Shown here: in pieces, positions 1 through 10,096 of the stretch | Position numbering within the stretch: position 1 is the stretch's first letter | Layout: each line of letters begins with the position of its first letter | Origin: Apiospora phragmitis | Lineage: Eukaryota; Ascomycota; Sordariomycetes; Amphisphaeriales; Apiosporaceae | DNA: 64,000 bases | Assembly: GCA_038363925.1 (NCBI GenBank) | Contig: JAQQWL010000001.1 | Coordinates: 124,001-188,000 of the forward strand | Direction of reading: 5' to 3' | Made by a program: the position numbers and the translations under genes | The notes under the pieces: generated by a model | The model's database searches: none | What the model was told of the DNA's origin: nothing | Seen by the model: only the letters and a program-made list of their open reading frames with translations

Positions 1-181
1 CTATTCATTAATATCCCTTTAAAATTATAGGTTTCTTTTAACTTATATATAAAGTGATCTTTTATTTTATAGCCGTTTCTTTTTCGTACGGTGGCGCTAG
101 CTAAATATTTTATTTACCTCTTATAATACGGTTATTTCATGTTTTAATAAAACGAACCGGTATATTATTTACGTTAACGTA
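1..181 (-). mobile_element. Fragment of the same Fot1-like transposon, copy D, interrupted by copy A
   Basis: Positions 1-170 match the reverse complement of about 1620-1800 in copy A, including the shared stretch around TTTTTCGTACGG at about 88-100 and the following GGCGCTAGCTAAA. Copy A sits at a TA at its end, so this fragment appears to be an older copy into which A inserted. It continues off the left edge of the window. It carries no coding capacity. Confidence 0.7.
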
Positions 182-2014
182 TCCCACAAGCGAATATCCT
201 ATACAAGCGAATGTCCTACTTTCATAAATTTCTTTATAGCTTTAACTTTTTTTTATATTTTTTTACGTCCGAAAATATTATAACTTTAAAAAGAGAGTAA
301 TATAATTCTAATGTTTTAAGCGCTTTAAGAAGACTTAACTTTAAATATACGAAAAGCTATATTAATTTATTACGTTTTATTAAAACCCTTATAGTGTAAA
401 CGAAATAATTAACCTATATAACGCGAAATATTTATAAATTTTTAAAAGCTTTTAAATTTTAAAAAAGATATAATTATTTAATATATTATTAATTTAAATA
501 CGCGATCGTTTTTTTTTAATTAAATAATATAAAAGATATAGCGAATCGATTATTTAGTTTACGTAACGCGGGACGCGTCGATATTAATTAGGCCTTTAAT
601 TTCGTATAATAATAATTAAACTTCCGGACGCGTTTTAATCGAAGAATTAATTATTAAAAAGTTTTTTATAAAAATCTTAACGCGTATTATGCGTAGTTTA
701 TTTTTATACGGAATATAATTTATAAATACGGGATTTAAAAAGAGGATATTTATAACTTTAATAAGACCGGCTTTTTTATAAGTTAAATCTCGTTCGAAAT
801 AATTATAACCACTTCCGATCGATACGGAAAGCCTAGGGTAATATAATAAATGAATTGGGAATAGGTTATAGTTATTTAGGGTGTTAAATTATACGGTTAC
901 GCCATCCCTCTGTATATGATTTTTACCGGGAAAACGCACCTCTTTTTTTAATACGAAAATAGCCTATTGCCGAAAGACTAGGTAATCGTAATTATTAAAA
1001 ATAGCTAGATTACGAATAAAAGAGGCGAGGACTAAATTTAATATTTTAATTAATATATTAGGTTTTATACGAAGGGTTATTATCGCCTCTTAGTCCTGGA
1101 CGGTTACAAAAGTTATTACTTAATAACTTTCGAGCTCTATTATAAAAAGAACTTGATTATTATATTTTATATATTTTCTTATTTATTATATAAATTTTAA
1201 CCTTTTAATATCGGTTATTTTTATATATTAAAAAAGGTATATAGGAAAAAAATTAAATATTTTATACGGGCGTATATTATTTATATTTTAAAAAAGGACT
1301 TCCTATTAACGTTTTTAAAAGCGTTTTAAGCGATTTTTACCGTTTCGAATATACGAGAAAGCTTTTAAAGGATAGGATTTATTTCGTATAATCCGGAATA
1401 TATTATTTTATAATTAAATATAAAACTATATATTTTAATACCTCCGGGGACATTTTTTAACCTATTTATTCTTTAAAAATTAAAAATTTTAAATAATTTA
1501 ATTAAAGCTTAATCCTAAACCGCATACGTTCGAAACCGTATTATATAGTATTAAAATAATTTTTTAATATTTATTTTAATTAGTTTTAATTAAATTATAA
1601 AAGTTATAACGTATATTATATACCGAGTTACTTTTTTAAAAGGTGAGAATGCGATACTTTAAAAAGTAAATAAAATGTTTAGCCGGCGCCGCCGTACGAA
1701 AAAGAAACGGCTATAAAATAAAAGATTATTTCGTATATAAGTTAAAAAAGACTTATAGTTTTAAAAGGATATTAATAAATAGTTATAAAACGAATCGCGT
1801 CGGAGGAGTGGTTATATAAAAACGTTTAGGACACGCTTATAACGTTATAAAATCTACGGAGAGCCCGGGTATAATACGCGTATTTATTAAAATAATATAA
1901 AAGTATTTAAAAATAAGAATTCCGATTAATTTTAATATATTAAATACGTTATAATAAAATTAACTTATATTTTATTAAAAAGGGTATAAAAAAATAAGAT
2001 ATTCGCTTGTGGGA
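182..2014 (+). mobile_element. Fot1/pogo-type Tc1-mariner transposon relic, copy A
   Basis: The copy is bounded by matching inverted termini, TCCCACAAGCGAATATC at 182-198 and its reverse complement ending at 2014. Each end is flanked by TA (180-181 and 2015-2016), the target duplication typical of Tc1-mariner elements. The length of 1833 bp fits the Fot1 size class. Plus-strand translation shows degraded DDE transposase motifs. Near 742-777 it reads Y-N-F-N-K-T-G-F, where the family has Y-N-x-D-E-x-G-F. Near 1087-1116 it reads L-L-V-L-D-G-Y-K-S-Y, against the family LLVLDGHxSH. Stop codons and His-to-Tyr changes are what RIP would produce, and the first catalytic Asp is replaced by Asn, so the element is inactive. 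Confidence 0.85.
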
Positions 2015-2016
2015 TA

Positions 2017-3690
2017 CGTTAACGTTATAAACGTGTTTTAAGCTTTCTCGTATAATTATTTTTCCGACGCGATCCGTTTTATAATTATTTATTAACGTTT
2101 CTTAAAAACTATAAATCTTTTTTAATTTATATATAAAATAATATTCTATTTTATAACCGGTTTTTTTCGTACGGCGGCGCTAATTAAGTATTTTATTTAC
2201 TTTTCGAAATATCGCGTTCTTATTTTTTAAAAGAGTAACTCGGTATATAATTTATATTATAATTTTTATAATTTAATTATAACTAATTAAAATAAATATT
2301 AAAAAGTTATTTTAATATTATACGATACGGTTTTAAATATATTCGGCTTAGAACTAAGTTTTAATTAAAATTTTTTAAATTCTTAATTCTTAAAGGATAA
2401 ATAGGTTAAAAAACGTCCCTAAAAGTATTAAAATACGTAGCTTTATATTTAATTATAAAATAATATACTCCGGATTATACGAAACGAGTCTTATTTTTTA
2501 AAAGCTTTTTTATATATTCGAAACGGTAAAAATCGCTTAAAACGCTTTTAAAAACGTTAATAAGAAGTCTTCTTTAAAAATATAAGTAATATACGCCCGT
2601 ATAAAACCTTTAATTTCTTTTTTATATACTTTTTTTAATTTATAAAAATAATTAATATTAAGAGGTTAAAATTTATATAATAAATAAAAAAGTATATAAA
2701 ATAAAATAATCGAGTTTTTTTTATAATAGAGCTCGAAAGTTATTAAGTAATAGCTTTTATAGCCGTTTAAGACTAAGAGGTAGTAATACTTTTCGTATAA
2801 AACTTAATATATTAATTAAAGTGTCGAATTTAATCCTTACCTTTTTTATTCGTAATTTAGCTATTTTTAATAATTATAATTATTTAATCCTTTAATAATA
2901 AGCTGTTTTTATATTAAAAAAAAGGTACGTTTTCTTAATAAAAATAATATACGGAAGGATGGCGTAATTATTTAATCTAACGCTTTAAATAATTATAACT
3001 TATTCTTAATTCTTTTATTATATTACCCTAAGTTTTCCGCGTTAATCGGAGGTGGTTATAATTATTTCGAATAAGATTTAATTTATAAAAAACCCGGTCT
3101 CATTAAAATTATATATATCCTCTTTTTATATTTTATATTTATTAATTATATTTTATATAAAACTAAACTACGCGTAATATACGTTAAGATTTTTATAAAA
3201 GGTTCTTTAATAATCGATTTTTTAATTAAAACGTGTCCGGAGGTCTAATTATTATCGTATAAAGTTAAAGGCTTAATTAACGCCGACGCGTCCCGCGTTA
3301 TATAAATTAAGTAATCGATTCGCTATATTTTTTATATTATTTAACCGGGGAAGAAACGATTACGTATTTAAATTAATAATATATTAAATAATTAATTCCT
3401 TTATAAAATTAAAAAACTTTCGAGAATTTATAAAGATTTCGGATCGTGATCGAATTCCGCGTCGTCGGCTACGTAATATCGATTTTAAAATATAATATAT
3501 CGTTATAACTTTTTATATATTTAATTTTAAATTATTTTAAAACGTTTAAAATATTAAATTTAACCTTATTTCTTTATTTTTTAATTATATATTTATTAAA
3601 AAAGAAAAATTAATATAAAATTAATTATAAGAGAATTAATTAAAAATATATAGCTCGCTTATATACGTAGCTCGTTTATAGGTTATATTA
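2017..3690 (-). mobile_element. Fot1/pogo-type transposon relic, copy B, head-to-head with copy A
   Basis: This stretch is a diverged reverse-complement copy of about 1-1860 of element A. For example, the segment around the CCGACGCGATCCG at about 2064 matches A near 1795, and GACGCGTCCCGCG at about 3283 matches A near 567. A degenerate copy of the inverted terminus (GCTCGCTTATATACG...CTCGTTTATAGG) lies at about 3652-3683. The A/B arrangement forms a multi-kilobase imperfect palindrome centred near 2015. The frame is destroyed by RIP-type changes. Confidence 0.75.
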
Positions 3691-4434
3691 AATATAATAT
3701 ATGAAAGGATAGCGTAACCGAATAATCCGACGTTTTAAATAATTATAACCTATTCCCGGTTCTTTTATTATATTACCCTAGGCCTTTCGCATCGATCGGA
3801 GGTGGTAATAACTATTTTAGATAAGATTTAACTTATAATAAAGCCGGTTTCGTTAAAATTATAAATATCTTTCTTTTAAATCTTATATTTATAAAATATA
3901 TTCCGTATAAAAATAAATTACGCGCGATACGCGTTAAGATTTTTATAAAAAACTTTTTAAAAATTAATTTTTTAATTAAAACGCGTTTAGAGGTTTAATT
4001 ACCGTTATATAAAATTAGAGGCTTAATTAACGCCGATACGTCCCGCGTCGCGTTAACGGAGTAATCGATTCGCTATATTTTTAACGCTACTTATCCGAGG
4101 AAAAAACGATCGCGAATTTAGTTCGATTATATACTATACGATTACATCTTTTTCGGAATCCGTTAATTTCCGAGAATCTACGGATATTTTACGTTTTGTA
4201 AAAATACCGAGTTATCGGTTATAAAGGGTTATATAAAAGACTTCGTACGTTTAAACTACGCGTCGAAAATTTAATTTTAAATTATTCTTAAGCGCTTAAA
4301 GCGTTAAAACTATTTACCCTTCTTCTTAAATATTAACTATAATAGGTGGTAAAGGAATTAAGTTATAAAAGTTATTCGTATAAAATTTAACGAAAATAAT
4401 CGATTCGCTTATATAGTTATTTCGCTTATAAACT
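3691..4434 (-). mobile_element. Fot1/pogo-type transposon relic, copy C, partial
   Basis: Positions 3700-4110 repeat 2950-3340 in direct orientation, for example AATCGATTCGCTATATTT at about 3310 and again at about 4064. The similarity then continues with the sub-terminal part of copy B to a degenerate terminus at about 4400-4434 (ATTCGCTTATATAG...TTCGCTTATAAAC). Only the part corresponding to the 5' half of the transposase gene is present. It abuts copy B in tandem. Confidence 0.7.
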
Positions 4435-6060
4435 ACGTTATATAAATATTAACTAGTTTTAAATATTTCTCGTTATTATTTTAACGCTTTAATTTTAGAA
4501 TCTAATAATAAAAGCTTTTAAAGATATTTAAAAACTATTTTCTTTTTAAGTTTATAAGTTACGCATTATTTTAATATAAATAAATAAGTTAATTAAAACG
4601 TTTTATAATTAAACTTATTATCTTTATTAATATATATATTATTAAATATAGTTTATTTTAAATATAGCTTATTTTAAATTATAACGTGGCGTTTAATTTC
4701 GTATAATATTAAAAGCTTTTTTATTTTATATTAATATAAATAAAGAATTAATATTAAATTAAAACTTATTATTTATAAAGTTAATATTATTTCTTTAAAA
4801 AGCTTTTAATATAATAAGTTCTTTATTTCTTATATTAAAACTTTACTACTTTAAGTTATTATAAAGCTTATAATATTAAATAATTTTATTTTTTATATAA
4901 AAAACCGTTCGCTTTACTTACTCTTGTTTATTACAAGGTTATATATTTAATTAAGCTTATATTTTTAATTTAAAAGACTTATTAAATAATTATTAATCTT
5001 AATATATTAAAAGCGTTATTATAAAGTGTGAAATAAATAATTATATTAATTTACGCGTTATAATAAATTAAAAGATCGTTAAAAATAAAACGTTAAGAAT
5101 AATTTATTTCTTTATAATATATAAATTTTATAGTTATAAAAAATATATTTCAACTGGGTTTTAAGTAACGTATTATTATAAGTCGAATATGTTTATAATA
5201 TAACGCTTTCGAGCGATTATAATTAATAGTTTTATAAGTTAAAATATTATCGAGTAGTTAAAACTCGTTTAATATATAATTATTATTTCTATTTAAGTTA
5301 ATTAAGTATTAAAATATAAATAAATCTTTTGAAAATTTATTTAATAATTTAAACGTTTTGCCTTTTCCGAGCTTATTAAGTTATATACTTATATATATTA
5401 AAGTTTAATATATAGTAAATAAAATAATATATTAATATTTATTTATAAAAATATTATTATTATAAGCTATAATAAAAATAAAACTAGATAAAAATATTAT
5501 TAAATTTTATAATTAATTTAGTATTAGTATTAAAATAATATTATATTATTATTATTTTATTTATTTATTTAAAAACGGTGTTTTGTAGTTTATTAATAAT
5601 ATTATAATAAGAGTATATAATTAATTAAGGAAAAGTATAAGACTTACATTTTTTATTTATATAAAAGTTTTATTATATTAATTTTATTAACTTTTTATAA
5701 TTACTTTTAAAGTATTATATATTACGTTATCATTAATAACTTCGAGTTTTTTATAACTCGATTTTATTATTTTTAATAAATAAACTTATTTATAAAACCT
5801 TAGTAAAAGCTTTATAAAATAAGTTAAAAACGAGTTAACGTTATTATTAAACGTAATATTTTATTAATAAATAATTAATTAAAGTATAATAATTTAAAAT
5901 ATATACTCTTAATTTCCTTTTATAAGCTAGTTAAATAAGAAATAAATAATATAAAAAACATTATTCGAACTTCTTAATAAAATAAGTAAAGGTATAAATT
6001 AAGCGGCTACGTTTATTTAATTAACCTAGGCCTTATAAAATAAAAAGGCTATATACTTAA
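4435..6060. other. AT-rich RIP-type DNA without assignable content
   Basis: The composition is as extreme as in the neighbouring transposon copies, but I find no clear match to them. A plus-strand stretch near 5355-5410 could be read as a decayed LPPxSxxxILQPLDV-like pogo motif, but the match is weak. The sequence is best regarded as older repeat DNA. Confidence 0.6.
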
Positions 6061-6390
6061 TACATAGGCGTAACTACCGTCTACTTTACTACCTCGCTGT
6101 TGTACCATTATAAAATAAGATCCCACGCTTGCCAATTTTAGGCCCCAGAACATCGCTTTCTCTTTTTAACCTGTAATATCATGGCCGACATGGAAGCCCG
6201 GGAACCAATGAAAACAGATTGGCTGCCGCTGACCAAACCATCTTAGGACGCTATCTAAGAACGTGATGATGTTGTTATTGAAGATTTTCAACACGTATCG
6301 ACAACCAAAAAGGCGTGGCGTGGTTGTTTGTGTGCGGAAAGCTGCAGTCTCGTCTCATTTTATTATATCTATAGCAATGTTTCAACTCGT

Positions 6391-7973
6391 TCAGATGTCC
6401 CTTGAAGCCAAGAGAGCAATGATAGCCGCTCCTACACTAGACCCATCTTTTGTGTGGCCAATAATGATGTTGCTCTCTCCTGCATCACCGATCCCATCAA
6501 GGACTTTCGGAGCCTTCGTCATATGGACCTCAAACCCTGGGTAGTGTTCTACTACACTTCCATCAACGGCAACATCGACCTTGCAGCCCCCTTTGCCCGG
6601 CCCTGTGTCTGTAGTCGCGCCTTGGGTATCCAGTAAGCGGCCCTGGATTATGACGGACCCAACAGCCATACCAGCAAGTCTTGCAGCTCGAGTACCCATA
6701 CCATGAGCAATCAACTTCACTGCGTGAGCATCCTCGGTCGTCACAAAGTCCTCGGGAATCCCAAAGGTGTCGGATATCTTCTGACTCAGCACGGGTAGGC
6801 CTTTTGAGTTGTCGGCTTCTGCGACCGAAACAATCGACGAATCCACTGACCAACGCTTGGGGAGAGATGAATTGTGGGTCGCGAAACCTCTGAACAGCTG
6901 AGCCTGGCCGTCGTCGCAGAGACCCAGCACCGCCAGTCTCAAAATCTCACCTAAGAACATCCCTGATACCCTCTTCTCAAACATCTGGTTTCCTGGGTTG
7001 ACGCTGATCTTGTTTAGCTCAAAGTCGTACGGGGTGACAGGCAAAACTGCGAGCATGTTATCAAAAGAACCCCCATTCGGTGCTCATGAACATGGAGCGG
7101 CTTGGAGACCCAGAAAGCCCTTCGATCGGCTTGGTCACTTCCGAAAGGGCTTGAAGGTATACACCATTTGTCCCAGTTCCAAAAATCGCATCCACCGTTG
7201 GTCGTACATGCGATGGTGGGAGGCTGTAAGCCCTGGACATGACGGTCCCAACAGCGTCATTCACCAATGCTGCGACCTTGACAGGAAGCTTCAGGATGTC
7301 GATTTCCGTCTGTAATAGCTTGCACACATCTTGATTCACGGCATCCAGAATGTCAAAGCCCTTCGTCCAATGGAGCAAGATGCCAGAGTCGAGGGCTGTT
7401 TGGTACGCCGGGAACGAAAACGTGAACCCCAAGCTCAGAAAAGGGGCCTTGTGATCGTTCGCGGCAGCATCCAACCATGACTGGTGATAAATCTTAAGAA
7501 AGTCCCGGATGCGGTTTGCAATGAAGGAGAAGAGACCCGCAGCCTGGTCGCAGGCCATTATGCTTGGGGGCACAGGCAATTGCGACTGCAGCACTGTAGA
7601 CGTTGCGTCACCATGGAGCTCAACTGAGCACACCCTCAAATTCGTGCCGCCAAGATCAACGTCCAGCGAAATGCCCTGGGCAGTTGTTCATTAGTACGCC
7701 ATTTGGGGACCAGAATCATCCAACCATGCTATACCTTCTCGTGGCCACCTGCTATTTGGGTGACGAAGGTGGGGATTTGGCACATGGACGGTGTTTTCTG
7801 TTTCAATCCCAGCCCTGTCCATATGTGAGCGGCGGGGAATACGAGAAAGGGATGCTGCTGCGCTTTCACTTACTAAGCTCACCGACGAAGGCGTTGGAGC
7901 ATTGTTGAACATCCTCGTCGCTCAGCTCAAACGTCTTAGCTAGGCGTTTGGCGTGTTCGAGTACATGTGTCAT
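6391..7973 (-). CDS. Hexokinase-like sugar kinase, frame broken once
   Basis: Exons read on the minus strand are 7973-7874, 7814-7735 and 7675-6391, separated by two 59 bp introns (donors GTAAGT and GTATAG; the second has a TACTAAT branch site). The product carries hexokinase landmarks in order: a QIPTFVTQ segment, phosphate-binding LDVDLGGTNLRV, the sugar-binding LGFTFSFP signature followed by WTKGF, the catalytic-Asp motif ALVNDAVGT, IFGTGTNGVYL, TEWG, and a C-terminal DGSSVGAAIIALL adenosine-binding segment. Hexokinase would phosphorylate hexoses with ATP in the cytosol. Motifs deviate from housekeeping hexokinases (VNDAVGT instead of INDTTGT), so this may be a diverged or regulatory paralogue. 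The frame shifts at the C5 run 7070-7074, where one base fewer restores TEWGSFDN. The gene lies about 330 bp from the RIP block. Confidence 0.85.
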
Positions 7974-8317
7974 CTCGATGAATGGCAGGGAGTTTGTACA
8001 AATCGGGAGGTGGGCGATTGTGTTTATTATGCTGAATGGTCTCGCTCCCATCAGGCTCTGTTTTTTTTTCCTACTTGAGCAATCCAATATATACCGCAGG
8101 GTGAAGGAGACTTCGCGTGTGGGATTTTAACAACGCAGTGGCTCGTCGGAAGGAATGTACAGGCTGGTATTGGTATTTGGTCACCCTAAAGTGTGATTCC
8201 TCAGTGATGGTGGGCTAGGATGGTAAGGTATCATTTTCATCTCGCCCCTTGCAGCCATGGTCGCATTGGCCAAGGCAGTGATGCAGGATAAGCACTGGCA
8301 GGTAATATGAACCAACC

Positions 8318-9772
8318 TCAAACCCCGCATCCTCGGGCGGTTAGTGAGTGTCCTTCCGCGAAGGGAGCAGGGCATAATGAACTGAACGTGGGGGGCCGCG
8401 CCGTGGGCCCAGGTGTTGACACGTAGATTGAGTCGTAGAGGGCGGTGTCGTTGTTTTTAAGGGAATATGACGTTCTCGCTCGTCATTACCTCGGGTAGCC
8501 AGCTACTTCCTGATAGTTGAAGTAAAGCTCTTGCCACCAAAGGAGCTAGATTCAACCGGTGTACGTATTTCAACTCAGGTAATGTTTTCCCTTGGTCCAC
8601 AAGTACATCCCTCAGGGTGAGTGTGCAGAACTGGTTGCTCTGGCTGGTACCGCAGGGGCGAAAGGGTAAATTTGATCTTGCCCCCTGCTGAAGGATCCTC
8701 TATGTGTCCATAGTAGTCTGTATTGGGTAAGCATTGTTTTCGACATAGATCATCGCAGATGTTGACGATAAGCTTGCCATCGACAAGAGGAGTCGTGGCT
8801 ACCGTGAATCCAGAATTGGGACTTTTCTGGGCTGTCTTCCCCTTCATGCTGAATAAGGTCGTAGCAGATTCGACTTTCTCCGTGAACCGAACACGCTTGG
8901 CTTTCGCGATTAAGGGTTGTATATTCACGTTGGCTTGGGGGGTGGCTAATTGATCATATTTTCTTAGTGAAAGCTCTTCCCAGTGCCAAGGCGGGCTGCT
9001 TTGGTGATGCCCAAAGTTGCCAAACAACACAACGACGTGTATGGGTATCTTGTTAGCCAACTCTTCGACATCTCCGTGGTTAAGAAGTTGGGATGAGTAC
9101 GTTTCGACGCGCAGGTTCATCTTGTGAGGATTTGGGCAGGTGCATTTCATGGCCTGGCTCAGTGCGCTGCAGGCGTTCTTGAGCAATTGCCGAGCAACAC
9201 CTATCACGCTCGCCTGCTTCGTTTTCCGAGACTTCGGTTCCCGCGCGATCCTCTTCTGAGAGAGATCTATCATGGCCTTCAGCTGCTCGCTCTTCCTGCG
9301 AAGGCGCGCCACAAGCTCGTCAAAGTCCGCCTCGGTCCCGCCGAGCCTGAGTCTGGCGAATAATGGCTGGTCTGGCTATGATGGCATACTTCAGCATGGA
9401 GGAGACAGCGATCTGCACATAGAATATTTGACTTACTGTTTGCCCGTCAGGATTCATTTCCAACTTTTCCTTCAGTTCTTTGATGATTCCGTGCATAGTC
9501 TCAGCCGTACGGGTAAAGTTCTCAGAACAATTTCCCAAGAGATGTTCTACGTTTTCTTCGATCTTCCGTTCTCTATCCCCATTGATCTCAGCCTCGTCGT
9601 ATAGCCCCTCATATAGTTCTCGAAGTATCGTCTGTTCGGTTTCAATCTCAAGAATGAGAGTATTGCATGTCCGGCTCATTCCTTTTTTGATCCTTTTGTA
9701 GGCTCTGATGCCCTCAATCACCAACGGGATTGCACCTAGTATCACACCCACAACTTCAAATCCTGTAGCCAT
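8318..9772 (-). CDS. DUF7580/HeLo-like fungal protein, frame broken
   Basis: Exon 1 is 9772-9437, followed by a 63 bp intron (GTAAGT to ATAG). Exon 2 runs from 9375 to a stop at 8575, giving about 378 residues. The N-terminus MATGFEVVGVILGAIPLV is characteristic of the large fungal DUF7580 / prion-inhibition-like family, and the following segment is helical and charged. The mid-region INICDDLCR...YYGHIED resembles the ISDLC...C-x-GYLED part of the family. Past the stop, another frame continues with a family-like segment (HRLNLAPLVARALLQLSG, about 8530-8480) and is readable to a stop near 8318. One missing A in the run just upstream of 8575 would join the two. Family members are often linked to non-self recognition, which is an inference here. 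No catalytic residues are recognised. Confidence 0.55.
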
Positions 9773-10096
9773 GATAGGGAAGAAGTCAAGAGTTGAACTA
9801 GTAACTGATATAATGAGTGCTTTGGTCTGAGCTACTGTTTGGTCAATGTCTCTAACGTAATTTGGTCTCAAGATTGTAGTGGAGTTGAGCAACATACTAT
9901 GGAGGGGTGAGAAGTCGTGGCAGCTCTTGCCCATTGCCACACAGCCTTATCATCTTTGCAGAAACCACGTCATTCGTGAGAGGTAACTCACGTGATAAAG
10001 GCAGCTTTCTATATTCCATGGACCCCTATCAGGATGCCCCTGGTACTCCAATACAGAACTGATCAACTTTCTTGTGGCTTAAACACTTGCAAGACA
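9773..10096. promoter_or_regulatory. Shared intergenic region of a divergent gene pair
   Basis: These 324 bp separate the start codons of the DUF7580-like gene (minus) and the C2H2 zinc-finger gene (plus), so both promoters must lie here. I see no convincing TATA box or repeated operator. Co-regulation is an inference from the arrangement only. Confidence 0.4.

Larger units (their letters stand above)
1..6060. repeat. AT-rich block mutated by RIP
   Basis: The first 6 kb are overwhelmingly A/T with no long open frame. CpA and TpG dinucleotides are almost absent, while TpA is abundant and the remaining cytosines sit mostly in CpG. That is the signature of repeat-induced point mutation (C to T at CpA on both strands) in Pezizomycotina. 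The composition changes to normal coding-like DNA within about 100 bp near 6050-6150. The block contains a nest of inverted and direct copies of one transposon, annotated separately. Such blocks are normally heterochromatic. Confidence 0.92.

Noticed and set aside
5340..5410. Possible second pogo transposase motif (LPFPSLLSYIL...) in AT-rich DNA
   Set aside because: Only weakly matches LPPxSxHxLQPLDV, with extra residues and no accompanying VLDGH motif at the right distance.
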